Made by a program: the position numbers and the translations under genes. DNA of 64,000 nucleotides, taken from Andreprevotia chitinilytica DSM 18519 (GTDB lineage Bacteria > Pseudomonadota > Gammaproteobacteria > Burkholderiales > Chitinibacteraceae). The stretch is from the NCBI RefSeq assembly GCF_000711875.1, contig NZ_JONM01000007.1:124001-188000 (forward strand), given 5' to 3'. Numbering within the stretch: the stretch's first letter is position 1; each line of letters starts with the position of its first letter. Under the pieces are notes generated by a model. The model searched no databases and was not told the DNA's origin. It was given only the letters and a program-made list of their open reading frames with translations. Below are positions 52,900 to 62,706 of the stretch, piece after piece.

Positions 52900-53711
52900 C
52901 GACCGCCAACATGCGCCAGATCGGCGTCGGCATCCTTGGCTGGGGCGTCGCCCTGGTGATGTTCCTGCCCATCCTCATCATCGGCGTCACCGCGTTCAAG
53001 ACCGAGCAGGATGCCTACGCGCTGTCGCTGATCTTCACACCCACGCTGGATAGCTTCCGCGAAGTGTTCGAGCGCAGCCATTACAGCACCTTCGTCTACA
53101 ACTCGATGGCTGTGTCGATCATCTCAACGCTGCTGTCACTGGTGATCGCCGTGCCGGCCGCGTATTCGATGGCGTTCTTCCCCAACCGCAAGACGCAAAA
53201 ACTGCTGTTGTGGATGCTCTCGACCAAGATGATGCCGGCCGTGGGCGTGCTGATCCCGATCTACCTACTGGCCAAGAACACCGGCCTGCTGGATAGCGTG
53301 CCCGGCCTGATCATCGTCTACACGCTGATGAACCTGCCGATCGCGGTATGGATGGCCTTCACCTACTTCAACGAAGTGCCGAAGGAAATCCTCGAAGCCG
53401 CCCGCATCGACGGCGCGAACGCGTGGCAGGAAATCTGGCACCTGTTGCTGCCGACCACCCTGCCGGGCCTGTCGTCCACCGCGCTGCTGCTGATCATCCT
53501 GTCGTGGAACGAGGCGTTCTGGAGCTTGAACCTCTCCAGTGTCAATGCCGCACCGCTGACGGTGTTCATCGCCTCCTACTCCAATCCCGAAGGGCTGTTC
53601 TGGGCCAAGCTCTCCGCCGCTTCCTTCCTTGCCGTCGCGCCGATCATGGCCGTGGGCTGGGTGGCGCAGAAGCAGCTGGTACGCGGGATGACCTTCGGAG
53701 CGGTGAAGTAG
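52896..53711 (+). CDS. smoG: Polyol ABC transporter permease 2
   Basis: This is a 271-residue inner-membrane protein of the MalG type: six membrane segments, coupling loop EILEAARIDGANAWQEIWHL then LLPTTLPG, and the substrate-binding half IILSWNEAFWSLNLSS. It is translationally coupled to permease 1 (ATGA). The two form the membrane channel of the polyol importer. Confidence 0.92.
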   Translation: MTTANMRQIGVGILGWGVALVMFLPILIIGVTAFKTEQDAYALSLIFTPTLDSFREVFERSHYSTFVYNSMAVSIISTLLSLVIAVPAAYSMAFFPNRKTQKLLLWMLSTKMMPAVGVLIPIYLLAKNTGLLDSVPGLIIVYTLMNLPIAVWMAFTYFNEVPKEILEAARIDGANAWQEIWHLLLPTTLPGLSSTALLLIILSWNEAFWSLNLSSVNAAPLTVFIASYSNPEGLFWAKLSAASFLAVAPIMAVGWVAQKQLVRGMTFGAVK

Positions 53712-53732
53712 TGGAGGCAACCAGCAAAACCC

Positions 53733-53800
53733 TTCTGGCGTCGTTGCGCGGTCTTGCCGTACTCGCACGTACGCTCGTACGACCGCGCGCCTAGCCAGAA
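53733..53800. repeat. Nested long hairpin behind permease 2
   Basis: Outer arms TTCTGGC (53733-53739) and GCCAGAA (53794-53800) and inner arms GCGCGGTC (53746-53753) and GACCGCGC (53781-53788) close over GTAC-rich sequence. It begins 22 bases after the stop. Together with the family A element behind it, it makes the 295-base smoG-smoK gap highly structured, without a gene. Confidence 0.65.
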
Positions 53801-53873
53801 CCGCTGCGCTGGGTTTTTCTGGCTGCTTTAAACATTGCTGCAGAAGCACACAGAAACACAGCAAAGACTTTTG

Positions 53874-53969
53874 TCCCCTCTCCCGTTTACGGGAGAGGGC
53901 TAGGGAGAGGGTGTTGGCTAAACAACTGCCCTCTCCCCCAGCCCCTCTCCCATCAATGGGCGAGGGGAG
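53874..53969. repeat. REP-like element (family A), copy 8, inside the polyol operon
   Basis: CCCCTCTCCC-GTTTAC-GGGAGAGGG, then a spacer, then CCCCTCTCCC-ATCAAT-GGGCGAGGGGAG. It lies between the second permease gene and the ATPase gene. Confidence 0.85.
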
Positions 53970-54006
53970 CCAAGACTCCAAATTTGATAGATAAGGATTT
54001 CGCATC

Positions 54007-55113
<1,107 letters not shown>

Positions 55114-55123
55114 GGCTGGTGTT

Positions 55124-55314
55124 ATCCCCCCCTTCGCGGAAGGGGGGTTAGGGGGGATTTTGGTAAAGCAACAGCCATTCTTCGGATTAGAGCTACCAAG
55201 CCCGAAAGCGAAGTGGATTTTCTGTTCGCCGAATGGTTGGGAATTCCTACGAAATCCCCCCTAGCCCCTTGGCTGAGCGAATCAACGATTCGTACGCCAC
55301 CGCGAAGGGGGGAG
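55124..55314. repeat. 190-base element with terminal and inner inverted repeats
   Basis: The ends CCCCCCTTCGCG and CGCGAAGGGGGG are complementary, and inner blocks TTAGGGGGGATTT and AAATCCCCCCTAG also pair. The layout is MITE-like, but no target-site duplication is obvious. It fills most of the gap between the ATPase and dehydrogenase genes. Confidence 0.6.
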
Positions 55315-55414
55315 CAAAACAGCGCCCCCCCGCACTCCCCGCCCCAACAGACATCCCGCCATTCCATACATGGCACCCAAACCAGATTTCGCCTTTCAAT
55401 ACCCGGAGCACCCC

Positions 55415-56815
55415 ATGTCCACCTCTCCCTCCACCTGGCTGCACATCGGCGCCGGTTCTTTCCATCGCGCCCACCAAGCGGTTTACCTGCATCGCCTCAT
55501 CGAATCCGGCGATGCCAGCTGGTCGCTCGCACTCGGCAATATCCGCGACGACATGACACCGCTGCTCAACGCGCTGGCCAAGCAAAACGGCGCATACACA
55601 TTGGAAACCGTCGATTCATCCGGCGCGCGCGAATACGAAACCATCCGCTCCGTCCGCCAGATCGTGCCGTGGGATGCCGAGCTGGCCGCGCTGACAGCGG
55701 TCGGGGCTGATCCGCAGACGCGCATCATCTCCTTCACCGTCACCGAAGGCGGTTACTACCTCGATCAGCATCACAAGCTCGACGTCGCCAATGCCGACCT
55801 CGCTGCCGATCTGGAGTCTGATCCGAAAAAGGGGGACCACCGCACCATCTATGGCACACTCAGCGCCATCCTGCGGGCTCGGCAAGCACAAGGTCACGGC
55901 GCGGTGACGCTGCTCAATTGCGACAACCTGCGCCACAACGGCGAACGCTTCCGCGATGGCCTGCTGGAGTTTCTGGCCCTGCGCCAAGAGACCGCGTTGC
56001 GCGACTGGGTGCTGGTCAACACCAGCAGCCCGAACAGCATGGTGGACCGCATCACCCCGCGCCCGACCTCCGAAGTCCGTGAGCGCGCGCTGGCTGCCAC
56101 TGGCGTCGACGACCCATGCGCGCTGATGGGTGAGCGCTTCATTCAGTGGGTGATCGAAGACAACTTCATCGCCGGCCGCCCGGCGCTGGAACAGGTCGGC
56201 GTGGAAATGGTGGAGTCCGTGCTGCCGTATGAGGAAGCCAAAATCCGCATCCTCAACGCCAGCCACAGCTGCGCGGCCTGGGCCGGCACGTTGATTGGCC
56301 TATCCACCATCAACGGCGACATGGCCGTGCCGTCGATCCGGCAGATGATGCTCGATTACGTCACCCGCGACGTCATCCCCTGCCTGACCCCCAGCCCGCT
56401 CGATCTGGTGCGCTACCGCGATACGGTGATGGACCGCTTCAGCAACCCGTACATCCTCGACAGCAACCAGCGCGTGGCGGCGGATGGGTTCTCCAAGATG
56501 CCCGGCTTCATCGCCCCCACGCTGCAGGAATGCTTCGCTCGCGGCGCTACGCCGGAAGCCACGGCCATGCTGCCCGCGCTGTTCTTCGTCTTTCTGCAAC
56601 GCTGGCAAGCCGGCACGCTGCCCTATGAATATCAGGATGGCATTTTCGACGCCGACGCCACCCGCGCCATGCTGACCAGCGCCGACCCGATCGCCGCCTA
56701 CGCCGCCGATCCGATGCTATGGGGCAAGCTGGCTGGCGATCCGGCGTTTACCGACTTGTTGCGGGGCGCAGTAGCGCGTACACAACAATGGCTTGCCAGC
56801 ATGCAAAGCGCATAG
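55415..56815 (+). CDS. dalD: D-arabinitol 4-dehydrogenase / mannitol dehydrogenase family
   Basis: This is a 466-residue polyol-specific long-chain dehydrogenase, NAD-dependent and without zinc. [20 protein letters not shown] is the nucleotide-binding start, and [12 protein letters not shown]-like and [15 protein letters not shown] follow. The catalytic Lys, Asn and His lie in [18 protein letters not shown]. Length and the [12 protein letters not shown] segment resemble DalD more than mannitol dehydrogenase (about 490 residues). With xylulokinase next door, oxidation of D-arabinitol to D-xylulose is the likely reaction; mannitol to fructose remains possible. GGAG six bases before the ATG at 55415 sets the start. 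Confidence 0.82.
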   Translation: MSTSPSTWLHIGAGSFHRAHQAVYLHRLIESGDASWSLALGNIRDDMTPLLNALAKQNGAYTLETVDSSGAREYETIRSVRQIVPWDAELAALTAVGADPQTRIISFTVTEGGYYLDQHHKLDVANADLAADLESDPKKGDHRTIYGTLSAILRARQAQGHGAVTLLNCDNLRHNGERFRDGLLEFLALRQETALRDWVLVNTSSPNSMVDRITPRPTSEVRERALAATGVDDPCALMGERFIQWVIEDNFIAGRPALEQVGVEMVESVLPYEEAKIRILNASHSCAAWAGTLIGLSTINGDMAVPSIRQMMLDYVTRDVIPCLTPSPLDLVRYRDTVMDRFSNPYILDSNQRVAADGFSKMPGFIAPTLQECFARGATPEATAMLPALFFVFLQRWQAGTLPYEYQDGIFDADATRAMLTSADPIAAYAADPMLWGKLAGDPAFTDLLRGAVARTQQWLASMQSA

Positions 56816-56829
56816 CAAATCCAAACGTT

Positions 56830-56899
56830 GTAGGAGCGAGCTTGCTCGCGATTGCATTGACCAAACCATCATGGCAATCACGAGCAAGCTCGCTCCTAC
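56830..56899. repeat. GTAGGAGCGAGCTTGCTCGC repeat (family C), copy 3
   Basis: Both halves are inverted around about 25 bases, as in the copy at 47408. It lies between the dehydrogenase and xylulokinase genes. Confidence 0.85.
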
Positions 56900-56935
56900 A
56901 ATCGTTTTCATCCCGGCCAACACAGGAAAACATCC

Positions 56936-58396
56936 ATGTATCTGGGCATCGACCTCGGCACTTCCGAAGTCAAAGTGGTCTTGTTGAACGAAGACAACCG
57001 CGTCGTCGCCAGTGCCGGCGTCGCACTCACCGTCAGTCGGCCGCACCCGCGTTGGTCCGAACAAGACCCGGCCGCGTGGTGGCAGGCCACGTGCGACGCC
57101 ATCGATCAGTTGCACGCCTCCCACCCGGCCCAGTTCGCCGAAGTGCGCGCCATCGGCCTGTCCGGTCAGATGCACGGTGCGGTGACGCTGGATGCGCAAG
57201 ACCGCGTGCTACGCCCGGCCATCCTGTGGAACGACATGCGCGCCGCCGACGAATGCCGCGAGCTCACCGAACGCGCACCGGATCTGCACGCCATCGCCGG
57301 CAACCTCGCCATGCCCGGCTTCACCGCCCCGAAGCTGCTCTGGCTGGCGAAGCACGAACCGAACGTGTTCGCCCAAACCGCCACCGTGCTGCTGCCCAAG
57401 GACTACCTGCGCCTGCGCCTGACCGGCGAAAAAGCCAGCGACCCATCCGACGCCGCCGGCACGCTGTGGCTCGATGTCGCCAAGCGCGATTGGTCGGATG
57501 AGCTGCTCGCCGCGACCAACCTCAGTCGCGCTCATATGCCGCGCTTGGTCGAAGGCGATGCCATCTCCGGCACCGTGCGGAATGAGCTCAAACAACGCTG
57601 GGGCTGGACGCATGAAGTCATCGTGGCTGGCGGCGGCGGCGACAACGCCGCCAGCGCCATCGGCATCGGCGCAACCGAACCCGGCGATGGTTTCATTTCG
57701 CTCGGCACCTCGGGCGTGCTGTTCGTGGTGAACGACCGCTACCGCCCCAACCCAGCCTCGGCCGTGCACGCCTTCTGCCACGCCCTGCCCGGCCGCTGGC
57801 ACCAGATGAGCGTCATCCTCTCCGCCGCCAGCTGCCTGCGCTGGCTGTGCAAGCTGGTCGGCACCGACGAAGCCACGCTGCTGCCCGAAGTCGTCGCCCT
57901 ACCCACCGCCGCGCTCGACCATGCCCCGATCTTTCTGCCCTACCTATCGGGCGAGCGCACGCCCCACAACGACCCGTTCGCCCAAGGCATCTTCCACGGC
58001 CTCACCCACGCTACCGACCGGGCCATGCTGGGCTACGCGGTGCTGGAAGGCGTCGCCTTCGCGCTGATGGATGGGCTGGATGCGCTGCATGACGCAGGCA
58101 CCGAAGTCGATACGCTCTCGCTCATGGGTGGCGGCGCGCGCAGCCCGTATTGGGCACAACTGATTGCGGACATCCTGAACACCCGCCTCGTCACCCATCA
58201 CGGCGGCGAAGCTGGCGGGGCGTTGGGTGCGGCGCGGTTGGGTTGGCTGGCCAGCGGCGGCGTTGAAGCTGCGATTTGCGAGAAGCCACCCGTGCGGGCG
58301 GAGTACTTGCCGAGCAATGCCCGGACGGAGATTCTGGCGCGGCGGCTGGCGCAGTATCGGGCGATCTATCGGGATGGGCCGGGGGCGTTGCGGTAG
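56936..58396 (+). CDS. xylB: Xylulokinase
   Basis: This is a 486-residue FGGY kinase that phosphorylates D-xylulose to xylulose 5-phosphate. MYLGIDLGTSEVKVVLL is the phosphate-1 loop, IGLSGQMHGAVTLD the xylulokinase-specific QMHG segment, VAGGGGDNAASAIGIG the catalytic-Asp region, ISLGTSGVLFVV phosphate-2 and LMGGGARSPYWAQLIADIL the adenosine site. It is the last gene of the polyol operon and feeds the product of the dehydrogenase into the pentose phosphate pathway. Confidence 0.95.
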   Translation: MYLGIDLGTSEVKVVLLNEDNRVVASAGVALTVSRPHPRWSEQDPAAWWQATCDAIDQLHASHPAQFAEVRAIGLSGQMHGAVTLDAQDRVLRPAILWNDMRAADECRELTERAPDLHAIAGNLAMPGFTAPKLLWLAKHEPNVFAQTATVLLPKDYLRLRLTGEKASDPSDAAGTLWLDVAKRDWSDELLAATNLSRAHMPRLVEGDAISGTVRNELKQRWGWTHEVIVAGGGGDNAASAIGIGATEPGDGFISLGTSGVLFVVNDRYRPNPASAVHAFCHALPGRWHQMSVILSAASCLRWLCKLVGTDEATLLPEVVALPTAALDHAPIFLPYLSGERTPHNDPFAQGIFHGLTHATDRAMLGYAVLEGVAFALMDGLDALHDAGTEVDTLSLMGGGARSPYWAQLIADILNTRLVTHHGGEAGGALGAARLGWLASGGVEAAICEKPPVRAEYLPSNARTEILARRLAQYRAIYRDGPGALR

Positions 58397-58543
58397 GCCG
58401 CTTGGGCCAGTCACTGCTTGACAATCCCAAGGCGCCCCTCAGCCGAGCAACAGTGTGGTTACGAACAGCAGTCGCAGTTTTTGTAGGATAGCGACGCACT
58501 GTAGTTTCGTAGGGCGCAATCCCCGCAGGGCATTGCGCCGCAC

Positions 58544-58676
58544 CTCCCCTCTCACATCCCGTGCAAGGCTTTGCCTTGCTCAGGGACAGAGGGAGAGGGT
58601 TAGGGTGGTGAAAAGAATGCGGCCCGTGGTAGTGCCCTCACCCCCGGCCCCTCTCCCACAAGTGGGCGAGGGGAGA
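58544..58676. repeat. REP-like element (family A), copy 9
   Basis: Left half with inner AAGGCTTTGCCTT hairpin and right half CCCCTCTCCC-ACAAGT-GGGCGAGGGGAG. It is part of the 755-base stretch 58397-59151, which holds repeats and no convincing gene. A third half, CACCCTCTTCAAGGAGAGGG, lies at 58723-58742. Confidence 0.85.
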
Positions 58677-58742
58677 AAACCAAGGCCCGGCGTAACTTGA
58701 ACCGCAACTGCATCAGCCCAAGTCACCCTCTTCAAGGAGAGG

Positions 58743-58919
58743 GCCGGGGTAAGGATGGTCTGCCCCCCTTTCAAAAGCGCCCCGCCAGACAGACCGGCAC
58801 GGGGGTTTCGGGGATCGAGTGTTTGAGGGCCTTGGCCCGAGTTTTCGATGCCCGCCCGTGACGGGCTGGCTGGCAGGGCATCTGGCGCTTGCGACAGACG
58901 TTTTTGCAGGGTCGCCTTC
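58743..58919. repeat. Long inverted-repeat element (family D), copy 2
   Basis: This is nearly identical to 30033-30211 over about 175 bases, including CCTTTCAAAAGCGCCCCGCC and GGCCTTGGCCCGAGTTTTCG, but the arms carry mismatches. As in copy 1 it directly follows the right end of a family A element. Confidence 0.85.
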
Positions 58920-58944
58920 TTTTGCTTACTTTTGGCTTCGCCGC

Positions 58945-59000
58945 AACCGGGCAGCGCCCGGTTGTCTTGGCGATACAAGAAAACTGCGCATGCGCAGTTT
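58945..59000. repeat. Two perfect palindromes beyond the family D copy
   Basis: AACCGGGC-AGC-GCCCGGTT (58945-58963) and AAACTGCGCA-TGCGCAGTTT (58981-59000). Neither is found behind copy 1, where a different hairpin occupies the place. Confidence 0.65.
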
Positions 59001-59151
59001 CGCTAAAAGTGAGTCGGCCTGCGGGACGAACTCCCGCTTGAAACACCTTTACTCGCGCCATTGGCGCTTAAACCCCGTCCGCCGGGCGGAACCGGCATGT
59101 AAAACTTTTGCCCGCGCCGCAGGCGCTAAACCTCAGCTCGCCACGCGTCAA

Positions 59152-60360
59152 TCAACGCAGCGAACCACTCAACACACACTGCACCACCACCCCACCCTCA
59201 TACCCCAACACCACCGTCCGGGCACTGTCACCGCTGATCCGGCTCGGCAGCTTGATCCCCAGCGCAGCGGCCGTCCTGGCCGGCATCGACCAAGTCAGTT
59301 TGCCCTGATCAAGATAGCCATTCACCTCCGCATTGCGGATGTGCAGGCTCACATTCATCCCGCCGTGGCGATACAGCAAGGTGGCGTCGATCTCCGCACA
59401 GCGGTAGGTGTTTTGTGACGGCGCAGGATAGAACAGGCTGCCGCCGCTGGTCTTGGCATCGCGGTGGCCGGGTGTGAGCACCAGCAAGCCGATGCAAATG
59501 ATCGCCATCGCCACCAATCCGGCAGCGACCCATTTGCCCGTATTCCGCTTGGCAATGACGCTCACAGGCGGAGTCGCGGTGATGGATTCGGTAACGGGCA
59601 TGACCGGTGCCACGGCATCGGATACCGGTAGATCGACACGGGCCGGTTTGGCCGGGCGTATCCGTTTGGACTTGGGCGGGGCCAAGGCACGCGCCTTGAG
59701 CACATTGCGGCTTTGCAGCGGCACGAACAAGGCTGCCATGAGCGGAATGACCACCGTCAACGCGGGCGACTGGGTGTTGATCCAGTCCGCCACCAGCGGA
59801 TCGGCCACCGCGATGCTGCCGGCGATCCAACCCAGCAACGCGCCGCCCGCGACGATCAGCTGCGGATAGCGCGCCATCAGGCCCACCGCCAGCGTGCTGC
59901 CGAACATCAGCAAGGGCACGCTCAGGAAGACGCCGAAGGCCATGAACAACAGATTGCCTTGCGCCAGCGCCGCAAGGGCGACGACGTTGTCCAGACTCAT
60001 CGCCAGATCCGCCACGATGATGGTGATGGCAGCAGCCCAGAGATTGCTGGAGACGTCCACCTCATCCACATCCGGCTCTTCCTGATCGACCATCAGGCGG
60101 ATGGCGATCCATAGCAGCACCAATGCACCGATCAGCTTGAGCATCGGCAGGTTGAGGAAGACGTTGACCACCCCCGCCAGCACCACGCGCAGCACAATCG
60201 CCGCGCCGACCCCCAGCAACATGGCTTGCCGACGTTGCTGCGGCGGCAAGCCGCGACAGGCCAGCGCGATCATCACGGCGTTGTCGCCACTGAGCAAAAG
60301 GTCGATCAACAACGCCTGCAGCGAAATCCCCGCCGCGTTGAAAAGGCTATCAAAGCCCAT
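59152..60360 (-). CDS. TerC-family membrane protein (YjbE type) with C-terminal extension
   Basis: This is a 402-residue protein. Residues 1-225 are the TerC/YjbE membrane domain with the two acidic signatures LIDLLLSGDNAVMIALAC (TM1) and VADLAMSLDNVVALAALA, whose Asp-Asn pairs are thought to bind metal (manganese). A basic, Pro-rich linker and another membrane helix (WVAAGLVAMAIICIGLLVL, about 275-295) lead to a soluble domain of about 105 residues with one Cys pair (TYRCAEID and VVQCVLSG). I do not recognise that domain. GGAG six bases before the ATG fits. It lies 18 bases behind the Nramp-like gene, in the same operon. Confidence 0.82.
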   Translation of the reverse strand: MGFDSLFNAAGISLQALLIDLLLSGDNAVMIALACRGLPPQQRRQAMLLGVGAAIVLRVVLAGVVNVFLNLPMLKLIGALVLLWIAIRLMVDQEEPDVDEVDVSSNLWAAAITIIVADLAMSLDNVVALAALAQGNLLFMAFGVFLSVPLLMFGSTLAVGLMARYPQLIVAGGALLGWIAGSIAVADPLVADWINTQSPALTVVIPLMAALFVPLQSRNVLKARALAPPKSKRIRPAKPARVDLPVSDAVAPVMPVTESITATPPVSVIAKRNTGKWVAAGLVAMAIICIGLLVLTPGHRDAKTSGGSLFYPAPSQNTYRCAEIDATLLYRHGGMNVSLHIRNAEVNGYLDQGKLTWSMPARTAAALGIKLPSRISGDSARTVVLGYEGGVVVQCVLSGSLR

Positions 60361-60378
60361 GGCTTGCTCCCCGCATGA

Positions 60379-61614
60379 CTAGCCCAATCCCCCGACAATG
60401 CCCGACACCAGGCCCAACGCACCGACCGCGATAAACAACGCGGCCACCCACGCCGCATAGCGGCCACGCAAACGGTGCTCGGCCGGCAAGGCGCTGCGGG
60501 CCAGACAGAACAGACAACCCAAGGTCAGCGGCAACAAGATGGCGTTGACCACGGCAATGGCGATGGAAAGCCGGACCAGATTGATGCCGGACGCCACCAA
60601 CACGCCGCCAGCCACCAGCATCAACACGAACGTGCCATAGAACCACGGCGCATCCTTGGGATGTTTTTCCAGTGCGTGCCGCATGCCGGTCGCCTCACCA
60701 ATGGTCCAGGCGGCGGTCAGGCATACAACGATGATCGCGACCAATGCCCCGCCGCTCAGACCCAAAGCAAACACCACGCGGCCGACGGTATCGCCAAAGG
60801 CATGCGTAAACGCGGAGGCGATGTCCGGCACGCTATTCAGCCCGCCCGCGCCGCCAGTGCTGTACAACGTCGCGCCGGCAATGACGACGGCGCAAGTGAC
60901 CAGCTGGCAAAACACCGCGCCCAACGCGGTATCGAGGCGAGCGATTTTCAGCTCCTTGAGCGTCAACCCTTTGTCGATGATGGCGGACTGCTGATAGGCG
61001 ACCGTCCACGGCATGACGCAGGTGCCGAGATTGGCCGCCAGCAAATAGAGGTAACCGCGGTCACGCAGCGGTTGTTGCGTCAGGTGGTCGAGGATCAGGT
61101 GGTGGTCGGGTGCAGCTTTCCACGCCACGACAAAGAAGGCGATCTCGAACAGGCCGAGCCCGATCGCCAGGCGCTCGATCGAGTGATACGACCCCGTGAT
61201 CACCATCAGGAAAATCGCCACCACCAGCAGCGTCATGCTCTGCCACAGCGGCACGCCGAACAATTGGCCGACGCCCGCCAGGCCGCTCATTTCCGTCACC
61301 AAAGCACCAAAGCAGCTCAACACCAGCGCGGCCATGATCACCCCGGCAAAGCGCTTGCCATAACGCTGCAGGATTAGCTCGATATAACCCAGCCCGGTGC
61401 CCAGCCCCAATCGCACCGACAGCTCTTGGGCGATAAACAGCAAGGGGATCAGCATCAGCTGGAACACCAGCAGCCGGTAGCCCCACTGCGCACCGCCTTG
61501 CGCCGCTGCGATGACGCTGCCGGCCTCGGTATCGGCCAGCATGACCACCAGACCGGGACCGAGCGCGCCGAGAATCCGTCGCCAGCGCGCGCCGTTGCGA
61601 ACACCGGGATTCAT
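60379..61614 (-). CDS. Nramp-like divalent metal transporter with altered metal motifs
   Basis: This is a 411-residue inner-membrane protein with 11 membrane segments of the Nramp (LeuT-fold) family: ALGPGLVVMLADTEAGSVIAAAQ (read in parts), then TGLGYIELILQRYGKRFAGV, and CVMPWTVAYQQSA. In classic Mn/Fe importers TM1 has DPGN and TM6 has MPH. Here TM1 reads DTEAG and TM6 reads MPW, so Asn and His ligands are replaced and an extra acid is gained. Ion choice is therefore uncertain (manganese, magnesium or other). Start: ATG at 61614, or TTG three codons earlier. It is in an operon with the TerC-like gene. Confidence 0.82.
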   Translation of the reverse strand: MNPGVRNGARWRRILGALGPGLVVMLADTEAGSVIAAAQGGAQWGYRLLVFQLMLIPLLFIAQELSVRLGLGTGLGYIELILQRYGKRFAGVIMAALVLSCFGALVTEMSGLAGVGQLFGVPLWQSMTLLVVAIFLMVITGSYHSIERLAIGLGLFEIAFFVVAWKAAPDHHLILDHLTQQPLRDRGYLYLLAANLGTCVMPWTVAYQQSAIIDKGLTLKELKIARLDTALGAVFCQLVTCAVVIAGATLYSTGGAGGLNSVPDIASAFTHAFGDTVGRVVFALGLSGGALVAIIVVCLTAAWTIGEATGMRHALEKHPKDAPWFYGTFVLMLVAGGVLVASGINLVRLSIAIAVVNAILLPLTLGCLFCLARSALPAEHRLRGRYAAWVAALFIAVGALGLVSGIVGGLG

Positions 61615-61649
61615 CGCAGGCAATCCGCCAAGGAGCTGTTCGCTTTTGT

Positions 61650-61757
61650 CCCCTCTCCCACGTGTGGGAGAGGGTTAGGGAGAGGGTGTTTAATTAGGAC
61701 AATGTTGTTGCCAAAACCCTCTTCCCCGGCCCCTCTCCCATCAATGTGAGAGGGGAG
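61650..61757. repeat. REP-like element (family A), copy 10
   Basis: CCCCTCTCCC-ACGTGT-GGGAGAGGG, spacer, CCCCTCTCCC-ATCAAT-GTGAGAGGGGAG. It lies between hflC and the Nramp-like gene on the same strand. Confidence 0.85.
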
Positions 61758-61806
61758 AAAAGCTACCTGCAATCGCGCTTGAACAGCCTCTAAACGGTCC
61801 ATCCGC

Positions 61807-62706
61807 TCAACGCTTCCCACTGCTACCCGGCCCGGTTTTCAGGCTGTGCAGGAATTCGGCATCGGGCGAGAGCACCAGTGTCGGGGCGGAGTCGGCCAGC
61901 GCGCCTTTGTAGGTCTGCAGCGATCGATACAACTTGTAGAACTGCGGGTCTTTGCTGAAGGACTCGGCCAGGATGCGGTTCGCCTCGGCATCGGCCTCGC
62001 CGTGGGTGATTTTTGCCTGTCGCTGCGCCTCGGACAGAATCACCGTGCGCTCGGCATCGGCCTTGGACTGGATCTGCTGCGCCCACTCGAACCCTTGCGC
62101 ACGCAGCTCCTTGGCCTCGCGCTGGCGTTCCGACTTCATGCGGTCGTAGATGGATTGGCTGGTTTCCAGCGGCAGATCGGCGCGATGGAAGCGCACTTCC
62201 ACCACCTCGATGCCCAGCGAGCGGGCCTTTTCCGCCACGGCCTTCTGCACCAGCTCGGTAATCCGCGCACGGTCTTTGGAGAGCAAGGCGCTCAGGTTGA
62301 TCTGGCCCAGCTCGCGGCGTAGCGATGAGCTGACCAGCTGCGTCAATTGCGTGCTCGCCTGCTCGGTGGTGCGCAGCGCTTGATAGAACAGCAGCGGATT
62401 GGCGATGCGGTAACTGGTATAGGGCTGCACTTCCAGCCGCTTCTGGTCGCCCAGGATGACCTGTTCCGCATCCGGCACCAGCAGCAGCAAGCGCTTGTCG
62501 TAGAAAATCACCGTATCCACGAACGGCACTTTGGCGTGCAGGCCCGGCTCGGTGGACGCAGCGACCGGCGCGCCAAGACGCACCAGCAAGGCTTGCTGCG
62601 TTTCGGTCACGGTGTACAGCGTGGCGGACAGCAACCACAGCACCAGCAACACAGCTGCGGCAAGCATGATTCGGGTGCGTTGGCTCATCGGGAATTGACT
62701 CATCAT
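61807..62706 (-). CDS. hflC: Membrane protease modulator HflC
   Basis: This is a 299-residue SPFH-domain protein. It has an N-terminal membrane anchor (IMLAAAVLLVLWLLSATLYTV), then the SPFH domain with TETQQALLVRLGAPV and DVQPYTSYRIANPLLFYQAL-like segments, then a coiled coil (MKSERQREAKELRAQG) and QAKITHGEADAEANRILAESF. With HflK it forms the cage around FtsH that limits its proteolysis. The ATG overlaps the hflK stop by four bases. Confidence 0.95.
   Translation of the reverse strand: MMSQFPMSQRTRIMLAAAVLLVLWLLSATLYTVTETQQALLVRLGAPVAASTEPGLHAKVPFVDTVIFYDKRLLLLVPDAEQVILGDQKRLEVQPYTSYRIANPLLFYQALRTTEQASTQLTQLVSSSLRRELGQINLSALLSKDRARITELVQKAVAEKARSLGIEVVEVRFHRADLPLETSQSIYDRMKSERQREAKELRAQGFEWAQQIQSKADAERTVILSEAQRQAKITHGEADAEANRILAESFSKDPQFYKLYRSLQTYKGALADSAPTLVLSPDAEFLHSLKTGPGSSGKR

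Noticed and set aside
55415-56815. Firm call as mannitol 2-dehydrogenase
   Set aside because: Length, the GNIRDD region and the neighbouring xylulokinase favour D-arabinitol 4-dehydrogenase, but the families overlap in substrate, so the call stays tentative.
58544-58919. Repeated palindromes resembling a repeat array
   Set aside because: Spacing and unit length are irregular and the units are themselves palindromic REP-type elements. No CRISPR array or cas gene is present in the window.
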